Below, in pieces: positions 1 to 8,368 of a stretch of 64,000 bases of DNA. The translations under genes and the position numbers were made by a program. Source of the DNA: Duodenibacillus massiliensis (GTDB lineage Bacteria > Pseudomonadota > Gammaproteobacteria > Burkholderiales > Burkholderiaceae_F). The stretch lies in contig NZ_LT635855.1 in NCBI RefSeq assembly GCF_900128485.1, positions 29,930 to 93,929 of the forward strand, given 5' to 3'. A model generated the notes under the pieces. It had not been told where the DNA came from. It ran no database searches and saw only the letters and a program-made list of their open reading frames with translations. The first letter of the stretch is position 1. The number at the start of each line of letters is the position of its first letter.

Positions 1-1
1 T

Positions 2-1984
2 GAGTTTTACATGGTGCGGGTGATGAACCTGCAGCGCCAGGCCCGAAGCGGTGTGGCGCCCACCGGCGCCGATCAGATGCCGCCCGCGCGCCAGTTGTCT
101 GAAATCCGGCGTCGTGTGCAGGAGATGCTCGATGCCGCCGAAGTACTCTGGTTTGATGAGTTAAAGCCCGCTTTGGCGAAAAAAGACATCCGCTTTGTGA
201 AGTACGAGGATCTTACGGGGCGTCAGAAAACGCGTGTGAACCGCTATTTTGACGAGCAGATCTTTCCGATTCTCACGCCCCAGGCCGTGGACGCAGGCCG
301 CCCCTTCCCGATGATTTCCAACACGAGCATCAATATCGTCGCGGAACTTGAGGCCGTGGCCGCTTCCGCCCCCGTCAAGGTCCGTTTTGCCCGTGTGAAG
401 TGCCCGAACAACCTGCCGCGGTTTCTGTTTCTCACCGATGCTGATAAGGAAGGGTCTGAAACCTTTGCCGTCACCGAAGACACCAATCAGGTGCTTTTGG
501 TGGAAGACCTGATCGTGCGCCGCATGGGGCAGCTTTTCCCCGGCTACAAGGTAAAAAATTCCGGTCTTTTCCGCGTCACCCGCAACACCGACGGTGAAAT
601 CGAAGAAGACGAAGCCGATGACCTGTTGTCGGCCGTGCGCGACTACGTCGAGCAGCGACGTTTCGGCTCGGTCGTAAGGCTCGAACTCGGGCGCGGCATG
701 CCAAAGCGCCTGCAGGAATTTCTGGTGCAGCACCTTGACATGCATCCGAGCCAGATCTTTAAGTCAAAGATGCCGCTTGCGTTTTCTGAGTTCATGGGAC
801 TGATGGCCCTGGATAAGCCGGGGCTTAAGTACCCGGCGATGCATCTGAGAATTCCTGCGGCCTTTGACGCCGAAGGCAGCGTCTTTGAGGCGATCGCCGG
901 GCACGATCAGATGGTTTATCACCCCTACGATTCGTTTGCCTGCGTTTTGCGGTTTCTGCATCAGGCGGCGCTTGACCCCGACGTCGTTGCCATCAAGCAG
1001 ACGCTTTACCGCTGCGGCAGAGCGTCCCCCGTTGTAAAGAGCCTTCTTGAGGCCAGGCGCCTCGGCAAGCAGGTGACGGCTGTGGTGGAACTCAAGGCCC
1101 GGTTTGACGAAGAGCAGAACATCAACTGGGCCGAGGAACTCGAAAAAGCGGGTGTGAATGTTGTTTACGGTTTTGCCGGACTCAAGATCCACGCGAAGCT
1201 CTGTCTCGTTGTGCGCCGCGAGGGCGGCGGCATGCGCCGTTACGTGCATATCGGCACGGGTAACTACAACGCGGCTTCCGCGAAGATCTATACCGATCTC
1301 GGGCTTTTCACAACCAATGACGCGATCTGCAACGACGTGCAGGACCTGTTTAACATCATGACCGGGTTCGGCTTTATTGAAAACTACCGTGAGCTTTTTG
1401 TCTCGCCCAATCTGCTGCGGCGCAACATGTCCGCGCTCATTGAGGAAGAAATTGCGCTGCACATGAAAGAGGGCGGCGGCCACATTATCTTGAAGTGCAA
1501 TCAGCTCGTTGACCCCGACATCATTGCCCTTCTTTACAAGGCAAGCCGCGCGGGCGTGAAAATCGAATGCATCGTGCGCGGCATCTGTTCGCTCAGGCCC
1601 GGCATTCCCGGTGTTTCCGACACGATTACCGTGCGCTCCATCGTCGGAGAACTTCTGGAGCATGCCCGCGTCTACTGGTTCCGTCACGGCGGTAAAGAGA
1701 AAATGTACGTGGGCAGCGCCGACATGATGACCCGTAACTTAAACGGCCGCATTGAGGTGTTGGCGCCCGTGCTCGATCCGGATATCCGCGACAACATCCT
1801 TGAGCAGATTGTGAAGGCGCAGCTTGCCGATAACGTCCATGCCTGGGTTTTGGCGGGCGACGGCACCTACACGAAAGTAGTGCCGGAAAAAGGGGCTGCA
1901 CCTTACGACTCACAGGCTGAGATCGGCCGGCATCTGCATCTTCTTGCGCAGCACGACGGCAAACGCCGGGTGTCGATCAGCTGA
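2..1984 (+). CDS. ppk1: Polyphosphate kinase Ppk1, 5' end cut by window edge
   Basis: Polymerises the gamma-phosphate of ATP into inorganic polyphosphate, reversibly. The reading frame is open from base 2, where E-F-Y-M-V-R matches the Ppk N-domain motif (E. coli N-L-D-E-F-Y-K-V-R). About 45-55 residues are therefore missing upstream, and the ATG at 11 is an internal Met, not the start. The two catalytic-site histidines of the family are present: IHAKL (His codon 1190-1192) and LEHARVYWF (His codon 1661-1663), followed by the S-A-D-M-M-T-R-N motif. The visible 660 codons fit a family length of about 690-710. No strong terminator follows before the next gene. Confidence 0.96.
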   Translation, partial: EFYMVRVMNLQRQARSGVAPTGADQMPPARQLSEIRRRVQEMLDAAEVLWFDELKPALAKKDIRFVKYEDLTGRQKTRVNRYFDEQIFPILTPQAVDAGRPFPMISNTSINIVAELEAVAASAPVKVRFARVKCPNNLPRFLFLTDADKEGSETFAVTEDTNQVLLVEDLIVRRMGQLFPGYKVKNSGLFRVTRNTDGEIEEDEADDLLSAVRDYVEQRRFGSVVRLELGRGMPKRLQEFLVQHLDMHPSQIFKSKMPLAFSEFMGLMALDKPGLKYPAMHLRIPAAFDAEGSVFEAIAGHDQMVYHPYDSFACVLRFLHQAALDPDVVAIKQTLYRCGRASPVVKSLLEARRLGKQVTAVVELKARFDEEQNINWAEELEKAGVNVVYGFAGLKIHAKLCLVVRREGGGMRRYVHIGTGNYNAASAKIYTDLGLFTTNDAICNDVQDLFNIMTGFGFIENYRELFVSPNLLRRNMSALIEEEIALHMKEGGGHIILKCNQLVDPDIIALLYKASRAGVKIECIVRGICSLRPGIPGVSDTITVRSIVGELLEHARVYWFRHGGKEKMYVGSADMMTRNLNGRIEVLAPVLDPDIRDNILEQIVKAQLADNVHAWVLAGDGTYTKVVPEKGAAPYDSQAEIGRHLHLLAQHDGKRRVSIS

Positions 1985-2127
1985 GGCAGTCACAGGCATT
2001 TTCAAAATTCTCAGGCAGCCCGCATACCTGAAGTGTGCCCGGTGTTGTAGAGTGCGAAGAAACCGGCCGGGACGGCCTCTTTGCAGTCCCGGTGCGGTGC
2101 TTTTCGGACTTTCGGGAGATCTGTGCA

Positions 2128-2565
2128 ATGGATATGACGCCGCGTGAACCGGTTGTTGTAAACGGCTTTGCCAACGAACCGCCTTCTTCAATTGTGACGG
2201 TGGCCAAGATCGTTTATATCCTGCACGCCGTTTCCGTCATCATCGGAATCGTGACCGGAGCCTCCGTCATCGGCGCATTTCTTTTCGGCTGGCCTTCGAT
2301 TGCGGCGGTGGTTTTAAATTACGTGATGCGCAGCGAAGCCCGCGGCACGTATGTTGACAGCCACTTTTCCTGGCAGATCCGCACCTTCTGGTACGCCATG
2401 GCCTGGACGCTTCTGGTGGCCTTTACGGGGCTCATCCTCTCCTGGCTTCTGATCGGCTTTGCCGTCTGGACCGTGGGTTTCATCGTCATGGGAATCTGGG
2501 TGGGCTACAGAATCGTGCGGGGCTGGATCCGGTTAAGTAACGCGCAGCCCATGCCGGTTAACTGA
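2128..2565 (+). CDS. Small multi-pass membrane protein (DUF4870-like)
   Basis: 145 residues with about three or four hydrophobic segments (roughly residues 20-60 and 80-130) around a conserved-looking S-E-A-R-G-T-Y-V-D-S-H-F-S-W-Q-I-R-T-F-W stretch. That stretch is typical of a small proteobacterial inner-membrane family related to DUF4870. Its function is unknown. I chose the ATG at 2128 because GGGAG lies about 10 bases upstream and residues encoded before it are not hydrophobic or conserved-looking; an in-frame start at 2035 would add 31 residues. It stands alone between ppk1 and a terminator. Confidence 0.75.
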   Translation: MDMTPREPVVVNGFANEPPSSIVTVAKIVYILHAVSVIIGIVTGASVIGAFLFGWPSIAAVVLNYVMRSEARGTYVDSHFSWQIRTFWYAMAWTLLVAFTGLILSWLLIGFAVWTVGFIVMGIWVGYRIVRGWIRLSNAQPMPVN

Positions 2566-2650
2566 CAAAGGAAACCGCAGGCATCATCTCTACGGATTAG
2601 TCTGTGCGGGAGAGGGCGGGATTATCCGCATACATTTCATGCCCTGAAAA

Positions 2651-2685
2651 AACAGGAAGGCAGCAAAATGCCAACCTGTTTTTTT
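2651..2685 (+). terminator. Rho-independent terminator
   Basis: Two stacked stems (AACAGG/CCTGTT enclosing GGCA/TGCC) are followed by a run of seven T. It ends transcription of the DUF4870-like gene ahead of the porin gene. Confidence 0.8.
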
Positions 2686-2832
2686 GTGTCCTGAAAAAGA
2701 GCCTGCCCGAGCAGATGTTTTTTGGTCAGGACAGACGTTACCGGACCGGTGCGAGACCGGCCGTCAATAACAAGAAGACGCTGGTGCATTGTCCGTAAAA
2801 CGGATGAGTCCGGTGCCCAATGGAGAATTCCT

Positions 2833-3156
2833 GTGAAGAACGCAATGTTCAAGTTTTCGGCAGCACTCACGCTTGCGGCGGCTGCCACGTCCGCAGCCTA
2901 CGCGGGCGGCTTTATGCTCACCGAACAGTCTGTGGCGGGTTTGGGCCGCGCCTACGCCGGCTCCGGTATCGTGGGTGACGATCTGTCCGCCGTCTGGTAC
3001 AACCCGGCCGGTATGGTTCTTCTGCCTGGCACGCAGTTTCAGATGGGTTCCGTGATGGCTTATCTCGATCTCGATGTTGAGACGAATAAAGGAGATACGG
3101 ATAACGGTGCCAAGCACGGTGTGCCGATTCCCAACATGTTCTTCACGCATCAGATG
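2833..3156 (+). pseudogene. FadL/OmpP1-family porin, 5' fragment interrupted by IS
   Basis: N-terminal 108 codons of a FadL/TodX-type outer membrane transporter of hydrophobic compounds. A GTG start at 2833 has GGAG 7 bases upstream and gives a signal peptide cut after A-Y-A (about residue 24). The mature N-terminus G-G-F-M-L-T-E-Q-S-V-A-G-L-G-R-A-Y-A-G begins the plug, followed by the hallmark D-D-L-S-A-V-W-Y-N-P-A-G-M. The frame runs into an IS256-type element at 3157 and adds a few IS-encoded residues before a stop. Joining codon 3154-3156 to 4813 restores one 436-residue FadL-sized frame, so the gene was intact until the insertion. Confidence 0.9.
3149..3156. repeat. Target-site duplication, left copy
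   Basis: ATCAGATG occurs here and again at 4805-4812, directly abutting the IS ends. The preceding C is also shared (3148 and 4804), so an 8- or 9-bp duplication is possible. Both sizes are usual for IS256-family elements. Confidence 0.85.
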
Positions 3157-3221
3157 GAGGATGTAAGGTTTTTTGTGTCCAGGCGATAATAGCGCTCCCG
3201 TAGGGCGCGAAAGGAATCACC

Positions 3222-4517
3222 GTGGCACACCGTACACCCAAAATAAACGAGACCGTAAAATTTACCGACCAGCAGCAGGCCATTCTGAACGATGCCGTAG
3301 AGCAACTGATGGAAGCCGGCGGCTTAACGGCCTTAACGCAGGCTCATTTCAACGAAGCGATGAAGATCGTAGCCCAACGCTTCATCAACGCCGCCCTGCA
3401 AGGGGAACTGAAGCACCATTTGACACAGGAAGACGAAAATCTCAACGAAGAGGAATCGTCGGCTGAGCGCGTTGAAAACAAACGCAATGGGTACAGCAAG
3501 AAAACGCTTCACGGCAATAAAGGCGATTTAGAAATCCTGGTTCCCCAGGATCGCAAGGGGACTTATGTTCCCCGCCTGGTACCCAAGCACTCACGGCATT
3601 TCAATGACTTCGATGACGCCATCATCGATTTATATGGACGCGGATTGTCTACCCGTGAAATCACTGAGTTCATCAGAAGTCAGTACCACGTTGAAGTGAG
3701 TGCCGAATTCATCAGCACCGTGACGGAAAAGGTAAATGACGACGTACGGCAATGGCAAGGCCGTCCGTTGGATTCGGTCTACCCGGTGGTGTTCTTTGAC
3801 GCTTTGCGCATCAATATCCGTAAGGACGGCGTCATCAAGAAGATGGCGGTTCATTTGGCTCTCGGCGTACGTTGTGACGGCCGACGCGATGTGCTCGGCA
3901 TGTGGGTTCATGAAAACGAAGGCGCGGCTTTCTGGACGTCGGTATTTACGGAATTGAAAAACCGTGGCGTAGAGGACATCCTGATCGCCGTCACAGACGG
4001 CCTCAAGGGTATGACGCAAGCCATTGAAGCCGTATTTCCCCAGGCGCAACATCAAACCTGCATTGTCCATCTCATCCGTGCCTCTACAGCCTTCGTCAGC
4101 CACAAGGATCGAAAGGCTGTAATGGCCGGCTTAAAGCCCATTTACTAGGCCAATACCCCCGAAGAAGCGTTGGCGGCCTTGGTGGCCTTTGAAAATAGCC
4201 CTATGGGCAAACGTTACCCGTATGTAGCGCAGAGTTGGCGCTCTGCCTGGGCACAGGTGATACCCTTCTTCAACTTTCCCCGGTCGATTCGGAAGTTGTT
4301 GTATACGACCAACAGTATTGAGGCTCTCAACCGTGGCGTTCGGAAGGTAATCAAAACTCGAACCATGTTTCCGCATGAAGAATCCGCCAAGAAGCTGATT
4401 TACTTGGCACTTCAGCGCATTATGGAAAAATGGAAGCTGCCTGTTCGTGCTTGGAGTGAAGCCATGCCGGTGTTTGCAGCCATGTACGGTGAGCGATTTG
4501 CCGCTGGGCAGGCTTAA
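3222..4517 (+). pseudogene. IS256-family (Transposase_mut) transposase with in-frame amber stop
   Basis: One frame of 431 codons, interrupted by TAG at 4146-4148 (codon 309). The first part (308 residues) holds two acidic catalytic positions, D193 in V-V-F-F-D-A and D259 in A-V-T-D-G. The second part continues in the same frame and holds the third acidic residue, E367 in T-T-N-S-I-E-A-L-N, typical of IS256 transposases. A single base change (for instance AAG or CAG to TAG) would explain the stop. As read, the product lacks the third catalytic residue and should be inactive unless the amber is read through. A GTG-rich leader (GGAATCACCGTGGCAC) precedes; the start is taken as GTG at 3222. Confidence 0.9.
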
Positions 4518-4600
4518 TTGCCGCGGAGTACTGAAACAGTGTTTCAGCATAGCAGTTGCAGTGTTACAACTTAAGGAGACGAAACTGCGATTTTTCCGGT

Positions 4601-4646
4601 AGCGGCGCGCCGCTGCATAGCCGCCCCCATGGGGGCGGCTATGCAG
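4601..4646. repeat. Two adjoining perfect palindromes in IS right end
   Basis: A 14-bp perfect palindrome (AGCGGCGCGCCGCT, 4601-4614) overlaps by two bases a 34-bp perfect palindrome at 4613-4646 whose centre is CCATGG. A smaller hairpin (CTGAAAC/GTTTCAG) lies near 4530-4546. All are downstream of the transposase and inside the IS. Their role is unknown. Confidence 0.8.
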
Positions 4647-4707
4647 CCCTCCCATGCCGCCGTCGTACCCTGAATCATCGCATTACCACTGATAGAAAAA
4701 TTGGGGC

Positions 4708-4737
4708 TTGACAGCCCCGAAGTACCCGGGGTTAAAT
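4708..4737 (+). promoter_or_regulatory. Possible outward-facing promoter at IS right end
   Basis: TTGACA at 4708-4713, an 18-base spacer and TTAAAT at 4732-4737, pointing out of the IS into the 3' porin fragment. The -35 also forms part of a GGGGCTTGACAGCCCC hairpin, which weakens the case. Confidence 0.35.
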
Positions 4738-4804
4738 ACCCCTGTTAGCGAGCCAACAAGCTCAACCGTAAACCCGCGCTAGACACAAAAATCTACACAC
4801 ACCC

Positions 4805-4812
4805 ATCAGATG
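4805..4812. repeat. Target-site duplication, right copy
   Basis: Second copy of ATCAGATG (see 3149-3156). It contains the ATG at 4810 that opens the 3' porin fragment frame. Confidence 0.85.
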
Positions 4813-5799
4813 AATGAAGACATGTGGTTTGGCTTCGGTATCACGGTTCCTTTCGGTATGGCGACTGAATATAAGCGCGACTGGGAACTTGCCGACCACG
4901 GCATGAACGCTGAAGTGAAGGTCTTTGACTTTAATCCGAACGTTGCCTGGAAGGTAAACGACAAGCTCTCCATTGGTGCGGGTATGTCGCTGCAGTATGT
5001 GACGGCGCACTTCGAAAGCGGTGTTCCTGTTGGTGGTGCTACGGGATATGGTCGTCTGTCTGCTGACGGCTGGGCCTGGGGCGGAAACCTCGGCGTGATG
5101 TGGCAGCCCACGGAGACGCTGCGTTTCGGTCTGGCTTATCGCTCTCAGGTGAATCACCACGCAGACGGTACGTTTAAGGCAGGGATGAAAACCGGTCCGG
5201 ATGGCATTCCGAAATTGGGAATCCCTGCTAACACGAGCGGCAAGGGTTATAACCTGGGTACTTATGATGGGCAAGCCACAATGTCTGCTCCGCATGTTGT
5301 GACACTGACCGGGACATGGGAAGCAACTCAGGCTCTGCGTTTGTCAGGCTTGGTTCGTTGGACAAATTGGGCAAGCTTTGATTCGTTGCCGATCACCAGT
5401 TCTGCATTTGGCAGACTTGGCCAAATGGCCGGAAACCCGACGAGCAGCAACACTCACAAAGAGGAGTATCACTGGAAAGATTCCTGGCTCTTTACGCTCG
5501 GTGCTGACTACACGATCAATGATGCAGTCACGGTCCGCGGCGGTGTGGGCTATGAAATCTCGCCGGTTGATGACGACAAGTACCGCAGCGCCACGATTCC
5601 GGATACTGACCGCCTGTGGCTCTCTTTGGGCGCCACCTGGCACGTCAATAACAAACTGCAGGGTGACTTCGGTCTCGCGTACCTCAAGGGAATCGGTGAT
5701 AAGGGCCTCTACAACAAGACAACGGGTGAGCAGCTCGGCGAATTTAATAAGCTTGACGCCATCCTCGTGGGTGCTCAGTTCGTCTACCGCTTCGACTGA
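4813..5799 (+). pseudogene. FadL/OmpP1-family porin, 3' fragment
   Basis: Codons N-E-D-M-W-F-G-F-G-I-T-V-P-F-G-M to the C-terminal Y-R-F-D (328 residues). They form the beta-barrel part of the porin whose start is at 2833, separated by the IS. The sequence alternates beta-strands typical of FadL (for example L-R-F-G-L-A-Y-R-S-Q-V and F-T-L-G-A-D-Y-T-I-N-D) and ends near an aromatic residue, as barrels do. An ATG at 4810 within the target duplication could in principle start a 329-residue product, but it would lack a signal peptide and could not reach the outer membrane. Confidence 0.9.
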
Positions 5800-5837
5800 T
5801 AAAGCCTGAGGCGTCAGAGGCGATCTGACAAACGTAT

Positions 5838-5883
5838 AAAGCCGCTTTGCGCAGAAAATGAGTCTGCCGAAGCGGCTTTTTTA
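5838..5883 (+). terminator. Rho-independent terminator after porin gene
   Basis: AAGCCGCTTTGCGCAG pairs with CTGCCGAAGCGGCTT across a short loop and is followed by six T. Confidence 0.85.
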
Positions 5884-5975
5884 CGGCCTGAAGTTTGTGC
5901 CCGGCCCCGTTTGGGCCGATAATGCACGTCTTTTCCGGATTTTCTTTGTGATTTCAACCCTTACGGATAGCGGCT

Positions 5976-6923
5976 GTGTCGATCTTTCTGCATCATCTTG
6001 AGCTTTGCGCTCCGCTTTTTCTGCTGGTGTTTTTGGGCTGGTTTACGATCAAAATCGGGCTTTTTGACAAAGCGGTGAGCTCGGCACTGTCGAAGTTTGT
6101 TTTTAAGCTTCTGATGCCGGTCCTTCTTTTTAAGATCATGAGCGGGCTCTCAGAGATGCCGCCCGTGGACTGGAAGGTGCTCATTGCCTTTTTTGCCTCA
6201 TGTGTCGTCGTCTTCTTGCTCGGCAAATACTGCGGCAAATATTTTTTCCGTCAGGACAGCACAGGCCAGGTCATTACCGGCATGGGCGGCATTTTCGGCA
6301 ACAACGTGCAGCTCGGTGTTCCCATTGTGCAGGTGAGCCTCGGCGACGAGGCTATCCCCACGATTTCGCTCATCATTATTTTTAACGTTCTGCTGCTTTG
6401 GACAGCGGCCACGGCTTGTGTGGAATTCGGAAAAACGGGCGGGAAAATCGACGCCCGGAAGTTCGTGCATGCCCTCATCAACATCTTTAAAAACCCGATT
6501 GTTCTCGGCATCATCATCGGCTCGTGCTGGGGTATGACGGGCTGGCATCTGCCGCAGGTTGCGCAAAAGACGGTGGACTGGGTGGCGCTTGCCACAACAC
6601 CGGCGGCACTGATTGCGGTCGGTATGGGCCTTGCGCAGCATTCGTTTAAGGCCTCCTTACCCAAAGGCACGCTGATCACGGTTTTAAAGCTTGCGGTGCA
6701 GCCCGCGCTTGTTTTCTTTTTCTGCCGCCTCATCGGTCTCGGGGAGCTCGAAACCAATGCGGCAACGCTTTTGGCGGCTCTGCCTGTGGCCATCAACCTC
6801 TACATCATGAGTAACGAATTTAACTCGGAAGAGGGGGCCGCGAGTAATTCCATCTTCGTCTCTACGCTTGTGTCGGCGGCCACGGTGCCGCTCACACTCA
6901 CCTTACTGGGTGCAGGAGTTTAA
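5976..6923 (+). CDS. AEC-family (auxin efflux carrier-type) transporter
   Basis: 315 residues with about ten hydrophobic segments in two similar halves, the layout of the AEC/Mem_trans family of organic anion exporters. Family-like stretches include F-L-G-W-F-T-I-K-I-G-L near the N-terminus and F-G-N-N-V-Q-L-G-V-P in the first half. The substrate cannot be read from sequence; relatives move malate, malonate or other dicarboxylates. The start is GTG at 5976 with GGATAG upstream; no nearer ATG fits the conserved N-terminal helix. It is two bases from yaeQ and probably cotranscribed with it. Confidence 0.85.
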   Translation: MSIFLHHLELCAPLFLLVFLGWFTIKIGLFDKAVSSALSKFVFKLLMPVLLFKIMSGLSEMPPVDWKVLIAFFASCVVVFLLGKYCGKYFFRQDSTGQVITGMGGIFGNNVQLGVPIVQVSLGDEAIPTISLIIIFNVLLLWTAATACVEFGKTGGKIDARKFVHALINIFKNPIVLGIIIGSCWGMTGWHLPQVAQKTVDWVALATTPAALIAVGMGLAQHSFKASLPKGTLITVLKLAVQPALVFFFCRLIGLGELETNAATLLAALPVAINLYIMSNEFNSEEGAASNSIFVSTLVSAATVPLTLTLLGAGV

Positions 6924-6925
6924 AA

Positions 6926-7483
6926 ATGGCGCTCGGCGCAACGATTTATAAGGCAACACTTGATATTTCCGATCTTGACCGCGGCTGGTACGGCTCGCGG
7001 TCGCTTACCGTGGCGCGGCACCCCTCGGAAACCGAAGAGCGCATGATGGTCCGGATTCTGGCCTTCTGCCTTTACGCGGATGAAAAGCTGGAGTTCGGCC
7101 GGGGACTTTCCGCCGAAGACGAACCGGACTTGTGGGGAACCAATGATGCGGGGGATATCGGCCGCTGGATCGATGTGGGCAATCCCGACAACAAGGCCTT
7201 AAGGCGCGCGGCGGGCAGAAGCGACGATGTGGTGGTGCTTGCCTACGATGAGGCAAAAACCGGTCCCTGGTGGCTTTCCAATAAGGGTGATTTCGGCAAG
7301 ATCGATAAGCTCACGATCCGCACGATAAGTGACGAAGAAGTCCAAAAACTCACGGCAATGTGCACGCGCAGTATGCACCTCGCAGCTACGGTTCAGGACG
7401 GCGTGGTGTGGATTGCCGACGATAAAACCAATCTGGAACTGCACATCGGATGCCTGATGCGCAGAGGAGAACCCGTGTTCTGA
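6926..7483 (+). CDS. yaeQ: YaeQ family protein
   Basis: 185 residues. It aligns along its length to E. coli YaeQ: M-A-L-G-A-T-I-Y-K-A at the start, L-T-V-A-R-H-P-S-E-T-E-E-R-M-M, G-L-S-A-E-D-E-P-D-L-W, and V-Q-D-G-V-V-W-I-A-D-D-K-T-N-L-E near the end. YaeQ proteins have a PD-(D/E)xK-nuclease-like fold with no settled biochemical role; E. coli YaeQ was once proposed as an RfaH substitute, which was later doubted. The start is two bases after the AEC transporter stop. Its stop is six bases from the stop of the convergent haemoglobin gene. Confidence 0.92.
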   Translation: MALGATIYKATLDISDLDRGWYGSRSLTVARHPSETEERMMVRILAFCLYADEKLEFGRGLSAEDEPDLWGTNDAGDIGRWIDVGNPDNKALRRAAGRSDDVVVLAYDEAKTGPWWLSNKGDFGKIDKLTIRTISDEEVQKLTAMCTRSMHLAATVQDGVVWIADDKTNLELHIGCLMRRGEPVF

Positions 7484-7489
7484 GGCGCG

Positions 7490-7879
7490 TTACGCGTTTC
7501 TGAGACTGTCGGCCATGCGCCAGAAGGCCGCTTCAAGCTGAGTGCGCAGTGCGGCATCGGAAATCACATCAGCAATGGCCGCCTGCATACAGCCGTACCA
7601 CTGATCACGCATGGCGTCATCAATCGTGAGCCGGCAGTGCTGTTCCCGCAGCATCGGCAGGCCGTGCGCCTGCTGATAGAGCCCCGGGCCGCCCAAAAAA
7701 CCCGTGATGTACTCGACCATGCGGGTTTGATAGTGATCCGTTGCTTTACTGTAAAAGCCGCAAAGGGTTGGGGCACGGGGCTGGGTATGCAGCTCCCGGA
7801 AGTAGGCTGAAACCAGTGCGTTCACCGTTTCAGCCCCGCCGATGCGTTCAAAAAGCGACGGTGCTTTATTGTCCGTCAT
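7490..7879 (-). CDS. Group II truncated haemoglobin
   Basis: 129-residue globin of the trHb2 (TrbO-like) class, expected to bind haem and O2, NO or peroxide-derived ligands in the cytoplasm. Visible features are L-F-E-R-I-G-G near the N-terminus, Tyr26 at the B10 position (S-A-Y-F), the G-G-P-G-L-Y-Q-Q-A-H-G-L-P-M-L-R pre-F loop, proximal His81 (L-R-E-Q-H), and Trp94 (D-Q-W) at the G8 position that marks group II. I place the start at 7879, where ATG overlaps the ybgE stop (ATGA), giving a normal family length. It is the last gene of the cyd operon, which suggests protection of, or ligand supply to, cytochrome bd. Confidence 0.9.
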   Translation of the reverse strand: MTDNKAPSLFERIGGAETVNALVSAYFRELHTQPRAPTLCGFYSKATDHYQTRMVEYITGFLGGPGLYQQAHGLPMLREQHCRLTIDDAMRDQWYGCMQAAIADVISDAALRTQLEAAFWRMADSLRNA

Positions 7880-8184
7880 CGCAGAAACACGCCCCAGATG
7901 CCCAGGGCAATCAGCGGCCAGGCCACGACGGGCGAAAAGCAGACACGCAGGGCACGGTTTTGCGGGATAAACCCGAAACCGTGCACCCAGCAGAAACTCA
8001 TGCCGATCATCATGAGAACAAAAAAGCCGTGCGGCACAGACGTGCTTGTCTCGGCAATAAGCCGCGGATAAAACACGGTGATACACATCACGGCCGCGGC
8101 CGCAAGAAAGCTTAAAACTCGCATCAGAGTCCGCACGTTTGTTCCTTTTCTGACGTTGTTGCAGGCAGAGTGCTTGTAAGGCAT
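7876..8184 (-). CDS. ybgE: Cyd operon protein YbgE
   Basis: 102-residue membrane protein with three hydrophobic segments. The C-terminal half V-H-G-F-G-F-I-P-Q-N-R-A-L-R-V-C-F-S-P matches E. coli YbgE (V-I-H-G-V-G-F-R-P-Q). Its biochemical role is undefined; it is regularly encoded with cydABX. The ATG at 8184 shares a base with the cydX stop (TAATG). A GTG at 8136 with AGGA 6 bases upstream is an alternative start giving 86 residues. The stop overlaps the haemoglobin start by four bases. Confidence 0.82.
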   Translation of the reverse strand: MPYKHSACNNVRKGTNVRTLMRVLSFLAAAAVMCITVFYPRLIAETSTSVPHGFFVLMMIGMSFCWVHGFGFIPQNRALRVCFSPVVAWPLIALGIWGVFLR

Positions 8185-8288
8185 TAAGCCTTGTTGTCTT
8201 CTTCTTCGCGGTTGTCGATCGTCACGGAGATGAGAATCGAAATCGCGAGGGCGAAGCCAAGACCGGCAGCCCAGTAAAAGTAGATCAT
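8184..8288 (-). CDS. cydX: Cytochrome bd small subunit CydX
   Basis: 34 residues: M-I-Y-F-Y-W-A-A-G-L-G-F-A-L-A, then a hydrophobic stretch and a charged D-N-R-E-E-E-D-N-K-A tail. This is the single-helix layout of CydX (E. coli M-W-Y-F-A-W-I-L-G), which stabilises haem b/d binding in the CydAB complex at the inner membrane. GGAGG sits 8 bases before the ATG. It lies 80 bases downstream of cydB and overlaps the possible ybgE start. Confidence 0.9.
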   Translation of the reverse strand: MIYFYWAAGLGFALAISILISVTIDNREEEDNKA

Positions 8289-8315
8289 GTCAAATCCTCC
8301 GGTTAAGGGGTTTGT

Positions 8316-8356
8316 CGGCGGCAGAGCGCTTCAGTCATAAAGCCTTTCTGCCGCCG
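8316..8356 (-). other. Stem-loop between cydB and cydX
   Basis: CGGCGGCAGA pairs perfectly with TCTGCCGCCG over a 21-base loop. No U-run follows on the transcribed strand, so it more likely stabilises mRNA or sets stoichiometry than terminates. Confidence 0.6.
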
Positions 8357-8368
8357 GGTTCATACCGA

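Larger units (their letters stand above)
3157..4804 (+). mobile_element. IS256-family insertion sequence, complete, 1.65 kb
   Basis: The element sits inside the FadL-type porin gene and is flanked by ATCAGATG direct repeats. The terminal sequences are imperfect inverted repeats: reading inward, both ends share GTGTC(C/T)AG preceded by a T-rich block, with about 18 of 26 positions matching. It carries one Mutator/IS256-type transposase frame (3222-4517), nonsense-mutated, and about 285 bp of non-coding right end rich in palindromes. A truncated near-identical copy lies inverted at the right edge of the window. The boundaries are my reading of the repeat structure and could shift by one base. 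Confidence 0.88.
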
